From: Sanderia malayensis
Taxonomy: Eukaryota; Cnidaria; Scyphozoa; Semaeostomeae; Pelagiidae
Length of the DNA: 64,000 nt
Assembly: GCA_013076295.1 (NCBI GenBank)
Contig: RQOL01000660.1
Span: 6,178,494 to 6,242,493 of the forward strand
Reading direction: 5' to 3'
Below are positions 1 through 11,600 of this stretch, one piece after another; the stretch's first letter is position 1; every line of letters starts with the position of its first letter. The notes below the pieces were generated by a model that worked only from the letters and a program-made list of their open reading frames with translations, had not been told where the DNA came from and searched no databases. The position numbers and the translations under genes were made by a program.

Positions 1-36
1 TGGGACCCTACTTTTAGAGCTAAAAGTAGGGTCCCA
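1..36. repeat. Perfect 36-bp palindrome
   Basis: The window opens with two 17-base arms (1-17 and 20-36, left arm TGGGACCCTACTTTTAG) that are exact reverse complements around a 2-base centre. It could be the tip of a transposon or hairpin repeat whose remainder lies upstream of the window. Nothing else identifies it. Confidence 0.8.
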
Positions 37-315
37 GTACTATTTAATTATGTTATTTCATGGCTTTGAGCACTTCCTTGTATCCAATGAAATGAATATC
101 AATTGGACAGAACGGTGACCTTTAGCGTAAAACATCAAACAGAAAATAAAAAGGCGAAGAACTCTTAGTGTCTGCATATTTAGCTATTCAAATGAAACAT
201 TTAATACCCAAAAGTCAAATATTATGGATTTTCAAAATCTTGATGAAAAAAGAGAAAGAGCGAAAGGAAAGCAAAAGCTGTCAAACTTTTCCTGTGCCTC
301 AAAATCGCATCGCAG

Positions 316-479
316 TACCGTATTTCTTCGATTAAGCGCCCCCATCGATTAAAGGCCCCCTCGAGTAAACGCCCTCTTATGCTAGCAACTTTTGAAATAA
401 ACGCCCCCTCGATTAGGCGCCCTCCAAAAGTGCCAGAACTTATAAACGCCCCGGGACGTTTAATCGAGGAAATACTGTA
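316..479. mobile_element. Small MITE, TACCGTA-type terminal repeats, 164 bp
   Basis: The ends are imperfect inverted repeats: TACCGTATTTCTTCGATTAA on the left and the complement of TTAATCGAGGAAATACTGTA on the right. The interior holds C-rich runs of the CGATTAAGCGCCCCC type. The same design (TA-CCGTA ends plus GCGCCCC or GCCCCC blocks) recurs at 5048, 34096, 39808 and 52053, so these look like related non-autonomous families. No coding capacity is seen. Confidence 0.6.
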
Positions 480-708
480 TATCACTTTAGCCTCGTCCAA
501 AGTAGAGTGATTTATTGTCGTATACTATGAATACGAATATCTAGCAACAGATCAAATTGTAGTTCCACCACGAAGATAAGACACAGAGAGAAACACAATT
601 TAAAAAGGATTTTCAATTCATTCTGGTCAGAGTTAATATTCTGGTGAGATTCGCTTTTACAAAATTTAAAATTTTACTCAATATTTTTGTGTGCTGCCCA
701 GGATTAGA

Positions 709-1296
709 TTAATAGTACTCGGATAGCATATAGTCATAATTGCTTCCATTTGTGGGACCTGTCCAAGCACTGAACTTTGTTGAGCGGCCATTGTCATAAA
801 CAGCGTATGCTGTTCTCACAAGTGACAAAGACCCGTTGAACACGAACTTCTCTCCGGGATTCAACCGCGTGTAATCTTTGAGTTTTTCTTCGACCTCCTT
901 TTTCATCTTAATCAATTTTGTCTGCTCAGAGCTATCAAGGGCTGCAACTACACCTACTCCGATTGTCAATAAACTTGAAATAGAACCCACAGCCGTCCAA
1001 GCTGTGGCTGATAGGCCTAAAAGAACAGCCTCGGTAGTCAATGCCAACCCAGCGGCTTGAGCTGAGGTCAAAAGCACGCCTTCGACGGTGGCAACGGTAA
1101 TGCCCTCGGGTACCGCAAGTAAAGCCGCGGCCCCTCCGACTGCCGCACCCCCTGCGCCAAAGGCTGCCGCCCCAGCGCCCAAGGTCAGAACTCCCAATAC
1201 TCCTGCAACACTGCCCCAAAGTGCAGCATGATTCACACCATCACATACCCAAACTGGTTTATCAGTGTCGTTGACAAGTGAATAGGATGAGCCCAT
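709..1296 (-). CDS. Uncharacterised, probably N-myristoylated protein with Gly/Ala-rich hydrophobic core (195 aa)
   Basis: This is an intact single-exon ORF on the minus strand. The start MGSSYS fits an N-myristoylation signal (Gly2, Ser6). Residues about 5-22 (VNDTDKPVWVCDGVN) look like short beta strands. Residues about 23-118 are almost wholly Gly, Ala, Val and Leu, with room for several membrane-inserting helices. Residues about 128-145 form a charged Lys/Glu stretch, and the tail (GEKFVFNGSLSLVRTAYAVY, then SAWTGP) again looks like beta strands. A likely 3' splice acceptor lies 22 bases before the ATG (pyrimidine run and AG at 1319-1331, minus strand), so an untranslated first exon further right is likely. 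The layout of a split beta domain interrupted by a hydrophobic insert recalls membrane-inserting proteins, but I do not recognise the family and assign no function. The hydrophobic core is markedly more GC-rich than its surroundings. Confidence 0.7.
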   Translation of the reverse strand: MGSSYSLVNDTDKPVWVCDGVNHAALWGSVAGVLGVLTLGAGAAAFGAGGAAVGGAAALLAVPEGITVATVEGVLLTSAQAAGLALTTEAVLLGLSATAWTAVGSISSLLTIGVGVVAALDSSEQTKLIKMKKEVEEKLKDYTRLNPGEKFVFNGSLSLVRTAYAVYDNGRSTKFSAWTGPTNGSNYDYMLSEYY

Positions 1297-2680
1297 GACA
1301 GCTAAAGTGTCGCTTTACCTGGAAGAAAAAATTTTACAACTCAATTTTTCAAACTCAATTCCTGGGTAGTGATGGACAAAATTATTTTGCCGCCATTCAG
1401 TAATTTTCAAAAATGATAATTACAGTCTTTAGGATTATTTTTCTAAAGGTTTAGCTATTTCATTGCAACAAAACAATGATTTTAAAGTGTTCAACACGCA
1501 AGAACATATTCCAGAAATCTATTGCAGTGACTTTGCAAATGAGCACTTGATTGCATTCTCCTCCGCAGAAGCTAAATGCTTTTTAGACCCCGTATCTCCC
1601 CCACCCACCTAAAGGTCCTGGTTTGTCATCGCGATTGGTAATGACAAACATAAGGGCTACTGAAAATTTGCAGTCTGATTCCGCCCAAACATTCCGCACA
1701 AAAGTTGTAGTTACAATAGGGGACAAAAGTCCTGGGACAGTGGAGTCGTTCCGCTAGTTCCGTGGTCGTTCCGCTAGTTCCTTGTTTTAGTAACGACGGA
1801 TTATTTTAAAACTTCAGGCCCATTACTTTTCATTTCAATTTTTCACGTCGGAGACAGCCGTGTCAGAAAGTTAGGTTTAATAAAAAAAATCCAGATCAAT
1901 AAAACATCGATTCTGTGTTAGTAAAATAATCACAGCAACGAGCAAAATTTAGAATTGATCACTTTCACGATAGGGTTGGTCTGGGTGGTGAAAACACTTT
2001 GGAAATTTGAGAACATTTGAAAAAGTTATATTGTGTTGTGTCAGCAAAAATTGCAGACAGTTTGAAATATATTGCGATTAGATGAAATAATATGCAAAAA
2101 GAGGTATATAAATAGGCGACACCAACCTTGTTTGTTGATATGCTTCGCTCTCCAGATTAAAAACCCACCTTGTAAATTGTTTGACGACTGATTGGGGACT
2201 GGATAATTCAAACTCTATCTTCTGTCCTTTTTGATTAATTCCGAGAACTGAGCTGAGCATGTGATTGGCACAAGTGAGTGTTGATTGGTGGAAGTCCCAA
2301 CATTGTAGGCCCCCCCCTAGTGATTCTAGGTTTCTTTGAGGGCCTGAATATATATTTTGTCTTACAAATGGGTGCGGGGTAGTAAGCACGAGTGATATCA
2401 AGTAAAACAGCGTCTTATTTCTACCAACAATCCTTCCAAAATAAGCAATGAATTTGAAAATACACGTTTTTGCGAATAAGTGTTGTTGTTGTTGCTGTCA
2501 ATGAAACAAGCGCGCAAATGCAAAATTTGTATGACGTAAGTTGAGCTAATAACAACATTGGCATTGGCCTATGACAAAAAAATTGTTGTTAATTTTGAGT
2601 TGAAGAAGCATTTTATATTTCACTATACCTATATATACGTTCTTTGGTAATACTAGCTATTATAATGTAACCAAGGTATC
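1297..2680. other. Divergent intergenic region between the 709-1296 gene and centlein
   Basis: The two flanking genes point away from each other, so both promoters should lie here. 1297-1318 is probable 5' UTR of the minus-strand gene. A short direct duplication of TCGTTCCGCTAGTTCC lies at about 1747-1783. I see no convincing TATA box, CpG cluster or further gene. Confidence 0.4.
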
Positions 2681-5600
2681 ATGGGAGATATTGAAGAAGA
2701 ATTGACTGAAGAAAGAGCAGGTTTGCTGTTAAAAATTCTTTATTTTAGCTATAGCTGGTTTGTTTCGTAAGCATTACCTACTTCTTCGTTGCCTGCCTGC
2801 CTGCTGTGCTGGTATATTAACACACTTGTTTATGCCAATTATCTGAGTTTGTTTTTAATTTTGTTGACTTTAGTGGATTTCAGCTATGAAGAGCTGTTGG
2901 AGCAGAACAAATCGCTTTCTGAGCAACTTGCTCAATGCAGGGTTGATTTATCTTTTTATTATTATTTCCTTTTTACTTTCACCATTGCTTCATAAATAAA
3001 ATTCTTTATAAGGAGAATACGAGTTAATATGGTTAGCGGTGATGATATTTATTTATTTTTGAAATTTTGGGACATTTATCCATATGTACTCAGATGGTGT
3101 ATAATGGTATTTAATTTGCTTTACATTGATTTAACTGTTCAGGCTGACAAAGAATTTGTGTGGACGTTATGGAAGCGAATGCAAGCAGAGAAGCCTGATA
3201 TTTCATCAGTTGTCAGTATGGTTGTTTTAAGGTATTTTGGTTATTATGCTTAGCATCTTTAATTATGCTTAACATTTTTAATGCTACCAATTACTTACTT
3301 TTTTAAACTAATTAACATAATGCATGGAAAAGGGTGGAAAGCAAAAATAACAACTTAATATTTGCGGGAATATTTCAATGCGTATTTGAATGGTTTTGCC
3401 AGGCCTCTCATGCAATTCTCTTTATAATTAGAATTTCCATTTATACATGCATGCTTTGCTCTCAAATTGCTACACAGTGTAGTGCATTTTCAACCTGAAG
3501 AGTATCTGATCTAACAGAGTATTGTCACCTGTAAGGTGTTATAATGATACAAGGTTTTATATTCATGATAAATTGAATTGTTATTATTTTTATTTTGACA
3601 GAGAGAAGGAGAAATCTGAAGTAAAAGATCAGAAAGTTTTAGAAATCCTTAAAGAAAAAGATAATAACATCAGAATTTTAGAAGAGGTTTGTAAAATTCA
3701 ACTCTTCCTTGTATTTGCAAGAACTGCAGAATTTCTTTGCTGTCGAAAGATGTCTCAATGAGGTTAAGATTAATTGGGATTAAGAGAAGTTCAAGATAAA
3801 AAATGGATTTAGACCAATAGAAATTAAGAAAATTTCAATGTCCAAAGAAGGGGAGAAATTAACTTGAGTTTAAGATGGTTTTGGTAAAAGTATTGCAATC
3901 CATTGCAGTAGCCCACCTGAACAATTCATTTAAATTTTTATGAATTCTAGATCGCTGCAGATTTTGAAGTTCAGTTAAAACAGGCTATGGAAAGGTGAAT
4001 TTTACTTTTTTGCATGATATATTCTTTTTCAAGAAGTGATATTAAATTTTTTAGATGAGAAAAGAATGCATGATTCTCAACTGTGATAGTGGGAATCCAC
4101 CAATGTAATGCGCATGCGCATATAGCTTTTGGGACAGTGCTGGCGTTATCTTTCTCCTTATCCATCGTTTGTGCAGTTAACACTTGCGTTAACAGTGGCT
4201 GTTGATTTTGTATCAATCCTATTGTTCATAAACAATGCGCTATTGTTCTGTTTATTGCTTTGAGTAGAAACATCATTTACTGATCACCTATCGGCAATCT
4301 AATTATTCTCTAATTTGGTTGTTTCATGTACTTGTGTGATTGTGAACATACTCTTGTATTCTTCTCCCAGACTTTCATCATTGCTGGTAGCGCAGACCGA
4401 GTGGCAATCAGAAATAGACCAAGTGAAAGCAGAAAATGAAAAATTCAAAGCTGAATGTGAATATCAACAAGAAATAGTACGTTTGGCTTTGCAGTGTCCA
4501 TAAATGATTCCACCACACGCTTTTTATTTTATAAGGAACTTACCTCAAGCCCTAGTACTAAAAAATTCCTTAAATTTTCTACTGTTTTCTATTGTTAAAG
4601 GAAACAGTAGAACAAAAGAATCCATTGTAGTTTACCAGAAATCCTAGTTCCAGGTTCCTTATAAACTAGTTCCTTGTAAAAAAAACGTGTATCATTTGGG
4701 TTTTTTTCACCTATTTAATTTATATAACGTACATATACTCATGCAATATTTATTATATATGGACGTATTTACATGTTGGATATATCAATGGCTTTTAGAA
4801 ATACACCCTGTTGAATTATATCTGTCTTGTCGTTTAGTTGAATGCAATGGAAACTCAAAAGCAAAATGAAGCAAAAGACTTCACTGAACGCATTGAAAAG
4901 CTTGACAACGTGAATAAAGGTGAGCACATCTGTAGTGCGAGGGTTTGATCTTGTTTGCATGCAATGTTTGTTATCGTAATTGTAATTCTAACTTATAATT
5001 GTACTATTGCATCTATCTGTATAGGTTGTGCTAGAATCGAATTTATCTACCGTAAATCCTCGAATAAGCCCCCGGGAGCTTATTTGCAAAAACGAAATTT
5101 TAGCCTGATTATTGTTCAATATTAGGCAAAATAAAAGCTATACGATGCAGATAATCAATAAAGTTATTGGTTTAAACTTGCTGTTATTTGCAATACATTC
5201 ACTAAACAACTTCAATGTCTGGAAACTTGGGCTCAATGTTCTTGCAAATAATTATCAGGATGGGGGCTTATTCGAGGGGAGGACTTATTTGAAGGTGGGG
5301 CTTATTCGAGGATTTACAGTATGTCTCAAAGTTTATCAATCTCCCTTGATGTTGTTTGCTTTGTTTATGCTTCAGGAGTTTTATTGCGATGACTGAAACT
5401 CTCGTTAACTCAATTGCCGTAAATGCTGTGATGAGCCTCCGAAGGGCTTATTAAGTTATCTGTCTTTTGACGAGGTTAAACACGGAGGGGGGGCCTTGTG
5501 GAGATTTTACAGAACGTATATCTTTTACTCCCATGGTTTGGTTGTTAAACCTATTGAAGTTGGTTTTCACAAATGACATTTCGCATTCCTTTGTGGTTTT

Positions 5601-8600
5601 AGACTCTGAGCAAAGGATTGCTGAGCTTGAAGTAGAAGTTGACAAATTGAGTAAAGAAACATCTGTCAATGCCAATGTCATGGAAGCAAATTCTGTACTA
5701 CGAGACAAAGTTAAAGTGAGTATGATTTCATTAAGACCATGCAGTGCAGTATGTTTCATTAAGACCATGCATTAAGACCATCCTGTTATTACCACCGTAA
5801 TAGGCACTCAAAAGTTACTTCGCTCCTTCTGCCGAAGGTAAATTGTGCCATGAAGCAATTGTAACGGACGAAGCTTTGTTATTATAGCATTGTAAATGGT
5901 GTTTAACCTGTCGTAATCTATCGAGTGCTGCTTACGACAGCTTCTCATACGAGGTCTCTTTATATTGAGACTACCATTGATGCATTGCAACTATGCATGA
6001 TTCGGACACGTATAAGTCGAGCTTTATCTTCAATAGAAATTGTTTTTGCTTGGTATTATTCAACTGCATGAATTTAAGAATTGGTAAGGTTGTAAAGAAG
6101 ACAAAACGAAAACCGACTCTTTCCCATTTGTCGACAATTTCTAAGTTTTAAGTTACAAATTACTGGAGGATATTTCCAATATTAAAGGTGTTTTACTTCC
6201 ATAGCCAGTACTAAATCCGTCCCTTGCCATGGTATCAATTATGTTTTTAAGGCATTTATTTCTTTCAGATTTTGGAGAAAGATTTAGAATTGACAAAAAG
6301 AGAGGTAATTGCGTCGTTTCGTGGTTTTTTTCAAGATTTTTTAGTGAACCGTATGATATGCAAATGTTTATGCTATTTTCGTTTTAGTGTAATGAAAAAA
6401 TATCACTTTTGGAAGCGAGAGAAAGACAACTTCTTCATGAAAATGATTTAGTACATGAGCAACGAGAACAGATCGAGTTGAAGGAATTGGAAAATTCATC
6501 TCTCAGGTTTGTTCGTTATGCTTTACTCCTAAAGTAGAAACTGTTGAATTTTCGTTGGTAGAAAGATAATTTCATTTTATCTCTTATTCATCACATTGAA
6601 GAAAGATTAGTTTGAATAGTTCAATTTCTCGATTAAGAAGCTAGGCGTGCTGCCAATTTGTTCTATTTGTTATTAAATTTACAGCCCTTGTTTCTTGGAA
6701 TATTCACAAAATCCATACTTGAGCAATTTCATATGCATCTTGTCTTAAAAAGGATGCATGTGAAATTTACGGAATCTTGAAAACGTTGCACTTTTTTGCT
6801 ATTCTCATTGTTTGCCTATCTAGTTGACGTAGCTAGCCGTACTGTTGTTTTTAGAAATGAAGTTAAAAAGACCCAAGAATCTCATGACGAATGTTTACGT
6901 CATTTAGACGAACAGAATGATATTATCAGGAATTTGGAATTATTGCAAGATGAAACCCAACAAGGTATGATCATGATACATTTAGATTTGATGGCAGGGG
7001 CTGCTATGCTACATTGATAGCTGCATTTATTGTTCATATTTACTGTGCAAAATAGTATCGTACTGTGCTATACTCTTCTGTGATGCTTTACACTTAATTC
7101 GACTCTGTTCTACTCTGCTGTGTGGTGCACGCTTTGTATTGCTGTGCCGTGTTTTATTGTACAGTACTGCATTGTACCTTGCTACACTGCACTGTACTCC
7201 ATCTGTACTCCATTGTGCTTTATTGCATTGTACCATACTACATTGCATTGTACTCCGTTGTACTTTATTGCATTGTACCTTGCTACACTGCACTGTACTC
7301 CATCTGTACTCCATTGTACTTTATTGCATTCTATGTTACTACATTGCACTGTACTCCATTTTACTATACTGGATTGTACTTTATTGCATTGTTGCTTTCG
7401 CAGTATTGAAAAGCCATCAAGATAGCCATAATGCCGAAGTCAGCTCCTACAAAAATGTGAGTTCTATGCAACGCTGAATCATGCCAATTCATAAGTTAAG
7501 ACATGGGAGATTTTCTCATCGATTGCCATTCAACATCATACTACATTGGCAGACTATAATACTTTGAGTAGATGCATCATCCTTTTAAATGTTCCAGCTG
7601 ATTAAAGCTCCCTAATTCTAGAAGAGAATTTGATAAACACTTCAAGCAGCTTTTATTTTATGATTGACCATTCATTGAACGGCCTTCTTTTGAGAGCTTG
7701 CTATCTAATTTGATGCCTGTGCCTTGTTATTCCATACATCGAATGCTGTCCTGTATTCATTCCGATCTGATTTTCTTTTGCAGACATTGAATGGGTTGAG
7801 GTTGAAGTGTGTTGACATACAATCGACCAATCAAAAACTACACAGCGAAACTGAAGTTCTGAAACAGGTTCGTATTTCGCAAGCAATTGCAAGTATTAGC
7901 TACTCTGTTTGTCTTGTAATGCTTTGCTGCTTCGTTTGCTTGCTTTTTCAGAGAGCTACTTTTAGAGTGCTCAGAGTGCGAGTATCTTTTTTTCTCGAAG
8001 CATTGATAGTTTATAGCTTTGATCTTTGCAGTGGGCTTGTACTTGATTTTGGTTTCATAGCTCCATCGTCGCGATTTACATATTTTGTAGAGCTTAGGTT
8101 TAAAGCAGAAGGAAAGTTTGGCAAAGGAACATGAAATCATGCAGCTTGAAAAGACTTTAAGCGAACGAGAACAAAAGATGTTTGGCTATGATTCGGAAAC
8201 TCAAACCATTGATTTTGTAAGTACAGTAAATTTATTACACGCGAATTATAATTAAACCATACATTAATGTTATGAATTCATTCATAGCATTGCAACTCAG
8301 ATAGCTCACTTTATGACCAAAATGGATTAGCTACATAAGGACGAACGAACTAAACATTTGATTTCTTGATAAGCATGCTTCGTTGTGCAATTTGCTCTTT
8401 ATCTTGTAAACCTGTCTCATATGTCATACGTTTCATGAATTGGTTGCTTATTATCTCCACAAGGATTGCCCTGGATGCAGACAAAACGAAGAAAAATATG
8501 AGATACTCAGCGAAGAATTAGAAAAATTGCAAGACGTGCTTCATGAAAAAACCAGGTTATCTTAATGACTTTTTATTTTGTTTTAAGATCTTTTTTTATT

Positions 8601-11600
8601 TTGGATTTTCTAATCTTAATTCATTTGTTAATTCATTTTTTTACATTACTTTTGCATCTATTCATTTATTTATTTCCCTTATTTATATACATTATATTAC
8701 AGTATTCTTCGATCATTTGTTTTTATATTTTGTTTTTTTCCTTGCCGTATTTAATGTTCCTTTGTTTCTTGGCAGACGAATTTCATCACTTGAAAAAGTC
8801 CTGGGAGAAAGGAAATCCCGTCAAATCGGCTCTCACTTTCACGAAGAAAAGATTTTAAATCTTAAAAATTTGGAAGAAGAATTAAACGATGCAAATGAAT
8901 TGCTGGCTTTAAAGGTGAAAATCTTTTTACTTGATATCTTTACTTCTACGGACTTTCTTTTTTCAATGAGTTTGCGCATTGAAAAAAGAAAATACTACGA
9001 GGCGTTTATTGAAGGGGCCTTGAGGAGATTCGGGAGCATTTAGAGGTATTTATTACTTTCATTGTAAATTAGGGGACGCTGGGGATTACTGCTAATAAGT
9101 TCTACCCTCAAATATGTTCTACCCCTATTCCATGTGCTAGCAGTGTGAGCTTATTTTCGTACGAAGGGCTTTTATATCGAGTATCTATATGATTCGGGAG
9201 CAATACAACGAAGAATTGGTTCTCTGTGACTCTGACTTTAATTCTAATTGTAGTAACGAATGCAATAGCATGAAATTCGGACTCGCGGAGAGCCGGTTTT
9301 TCTCTGTATTTAACTTCACTGTGGACTCTCTGTACTTTAGTACCTTGCACTTTGTATATTGGTATAGACAACCAACATATAGTGTGTGTATGCCAAGACA
9401 AGACTTAGATATTCAGCCCCCCTCTAGTTGGAGTAAGGCCCAACTCAATGTCATTCCAAGTAAACGAGCGCCATGGAAACTATATCGAGAAATTTGGGTA
9501 AATTGCAGTTTTCTTGGAGATAATTTATAGTTTTTTGGTTTTTTTGGCAGGAAGATGAATTAAAAGAGACGAGAAAAGCCCACGGCCAAAGACTTGACAG
9601 ATTCAAAACGCTGCAGAGAAATTATTCAATGGTTTCCAAACAGTTGCGCACTTATGAACAACACCCTTCGTGAGTATTACCATAACCACTAGAAACATTT
9701 AATTAGAAAACCAACACTTCATTGTGAAATATTTGAGCAATTCAGCTATAGTTGCAGTGGTTTTTCTTAAATTTTGTCCTTCTCAAAATTAGTTTATTAG
9801 TTTTTTAGTTTATTAGGTCATAAAGTTGTCATACAACGGAGAGTACAATTTACTCTTAAAATTTTCAAGAAATTCATTGTTACTGGAGTTTTTGATATGG
9901 CCGGATGGGGGGGGGGGCTCTTTGTACCGTGGTTTAACAACAGTTTCATGATTTTATCATTTTACATCATTTTATCTACCTATTTGAGCGAAAAACTAAT
10001 CATATAGCTACGTATTTTAGTCACATCTAGTCATATTACCTAATTTACTTAATCGTCCATGTACCTGACCATTATGCCAGTCAGTCACCGTGATACCATT
10101 GTGATACAATTGATTTTGATTTTATAATGATATCATTGGTATCGCTAGAACTGATTGATTTGCTAATAGGCACTGATGCTAGCTTGCTCACAATAACTTG
10201 CTTTGCAGTCAGTGGATAACCTGCAATGTTTGTTTTTTACTCTCAGCCCTGACCGATCGCAGACTGAACACCGTCGACCCGACCCAAGATCACTTCAGCA
10301 TGAAAACAGCGACGCCGTTTGGAACGAATTAGAATATTTCAAGAAGCAATACATGTCTCTAAAGAGCAACAGGTATAATTTGCCATCTTGAACGGTGTTG
10401 TTATTACAAACTCCTTCTTGAAGGGATTGTTATTACAAACTCCTTCTTGAAGGGATTGTTATTATAAACTCCTTCTTGAAGGGATTGTTATTACAAACTC
10501 CTTCTTGAAGGGATTGTTATTATAAACTCCTTCTTGAAGGGATTGTTATTACTAATTCCTGTCAGAGTGGACATTGTTGAAATGGAAGATTCGTATAAAC
10601 AAAAAGTTTTTTCCCTTTTCTGGGCGGCAATTGTTTTGATTTGTCTTGACTATACATCGAGATAATTTTATTCTGGTAGGCCGGTAGCTCGTATGCAAGA
10701 TGAAGAACGTCCTTGTTACAGCATGAGCTTGTAGTGAACCCAAGCTATGCGTGGCTCCGTTAAACAATTTAAGGAACAAGGTTGCTGTAATAACTTGTTA
10801 TGTGACGGGCTCGTTATGTGAGCGTGGTCGAGTAAATGTTATTATTGCACACCCTTATTCTCTAGGTAGGTCTAGAGCCCAAGACTTTGAATCAAACCAA
10901 GAGTTTGCACATTTTAGCACGATTTTGAAGATGTGAAGTCCTTAAAGCCTGGTTTCCATAAAAGTTGCTGAGGTCGCTGGGGTCGTCGGGTCGCCGAAAA
11001 ATGAGTTCAGCGACCACAGCGACTCCAGCAACAGTCTCTCCAATTTGATCGCTGAGGGTCGCTCGAGCAAAGGAAGTCTACTACTGGGCATGCGCTGTGC
11101 TTTCTGGCAGTAATATTTTTTGAATGCACTCAACCGTGGGTCGCTGAGGGTCGCTGAGATAGAACTTCAGCGATCCCAGCGACTGGGTCGCCAGGGTCGT
11201 TGAGGGTCGCCAGCAAAATAAATTAGTTTGTTTCCATAAAGTCGCTGGGGTCGCTGAATCCGTTTTTGAGCGATCCTGGCGACTTCAGCGACTTCAGCGA
11301 CTATATGGAAACCAGGCTTTATTCACTCTAAAACCTCTTGTTATCTGGTCTTTTATTTTTTACAGGGACGAAATCGAGGAAGAAATTGATGCCTTGCGCG
11401 TTGAGAATTCTCATCACTTGTCGACAATCAAACAATTGAAAATATATTTACAGCAAGAAAGAAATGGTATTTTTGTTTTCATCAATTTTTTCATTACTCC
11501 ATATTCCTTCATAGCTATCCGTTCTTGGTTTTTGTTCATTTCTTTTCTAAAATTTATCATTTGTCTTAATTTCATAGAGCTAAAGACTCTGAGAAGTGAG

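Noticed and set aside
7120..7477. Cys/Tyr-rich frames of about 100 codons on both strands
   Set aside because: Low-complexity minisatellite in a centlein intron. The composition explains the open frames, and the true exon 7404-7456 uses only part of one.
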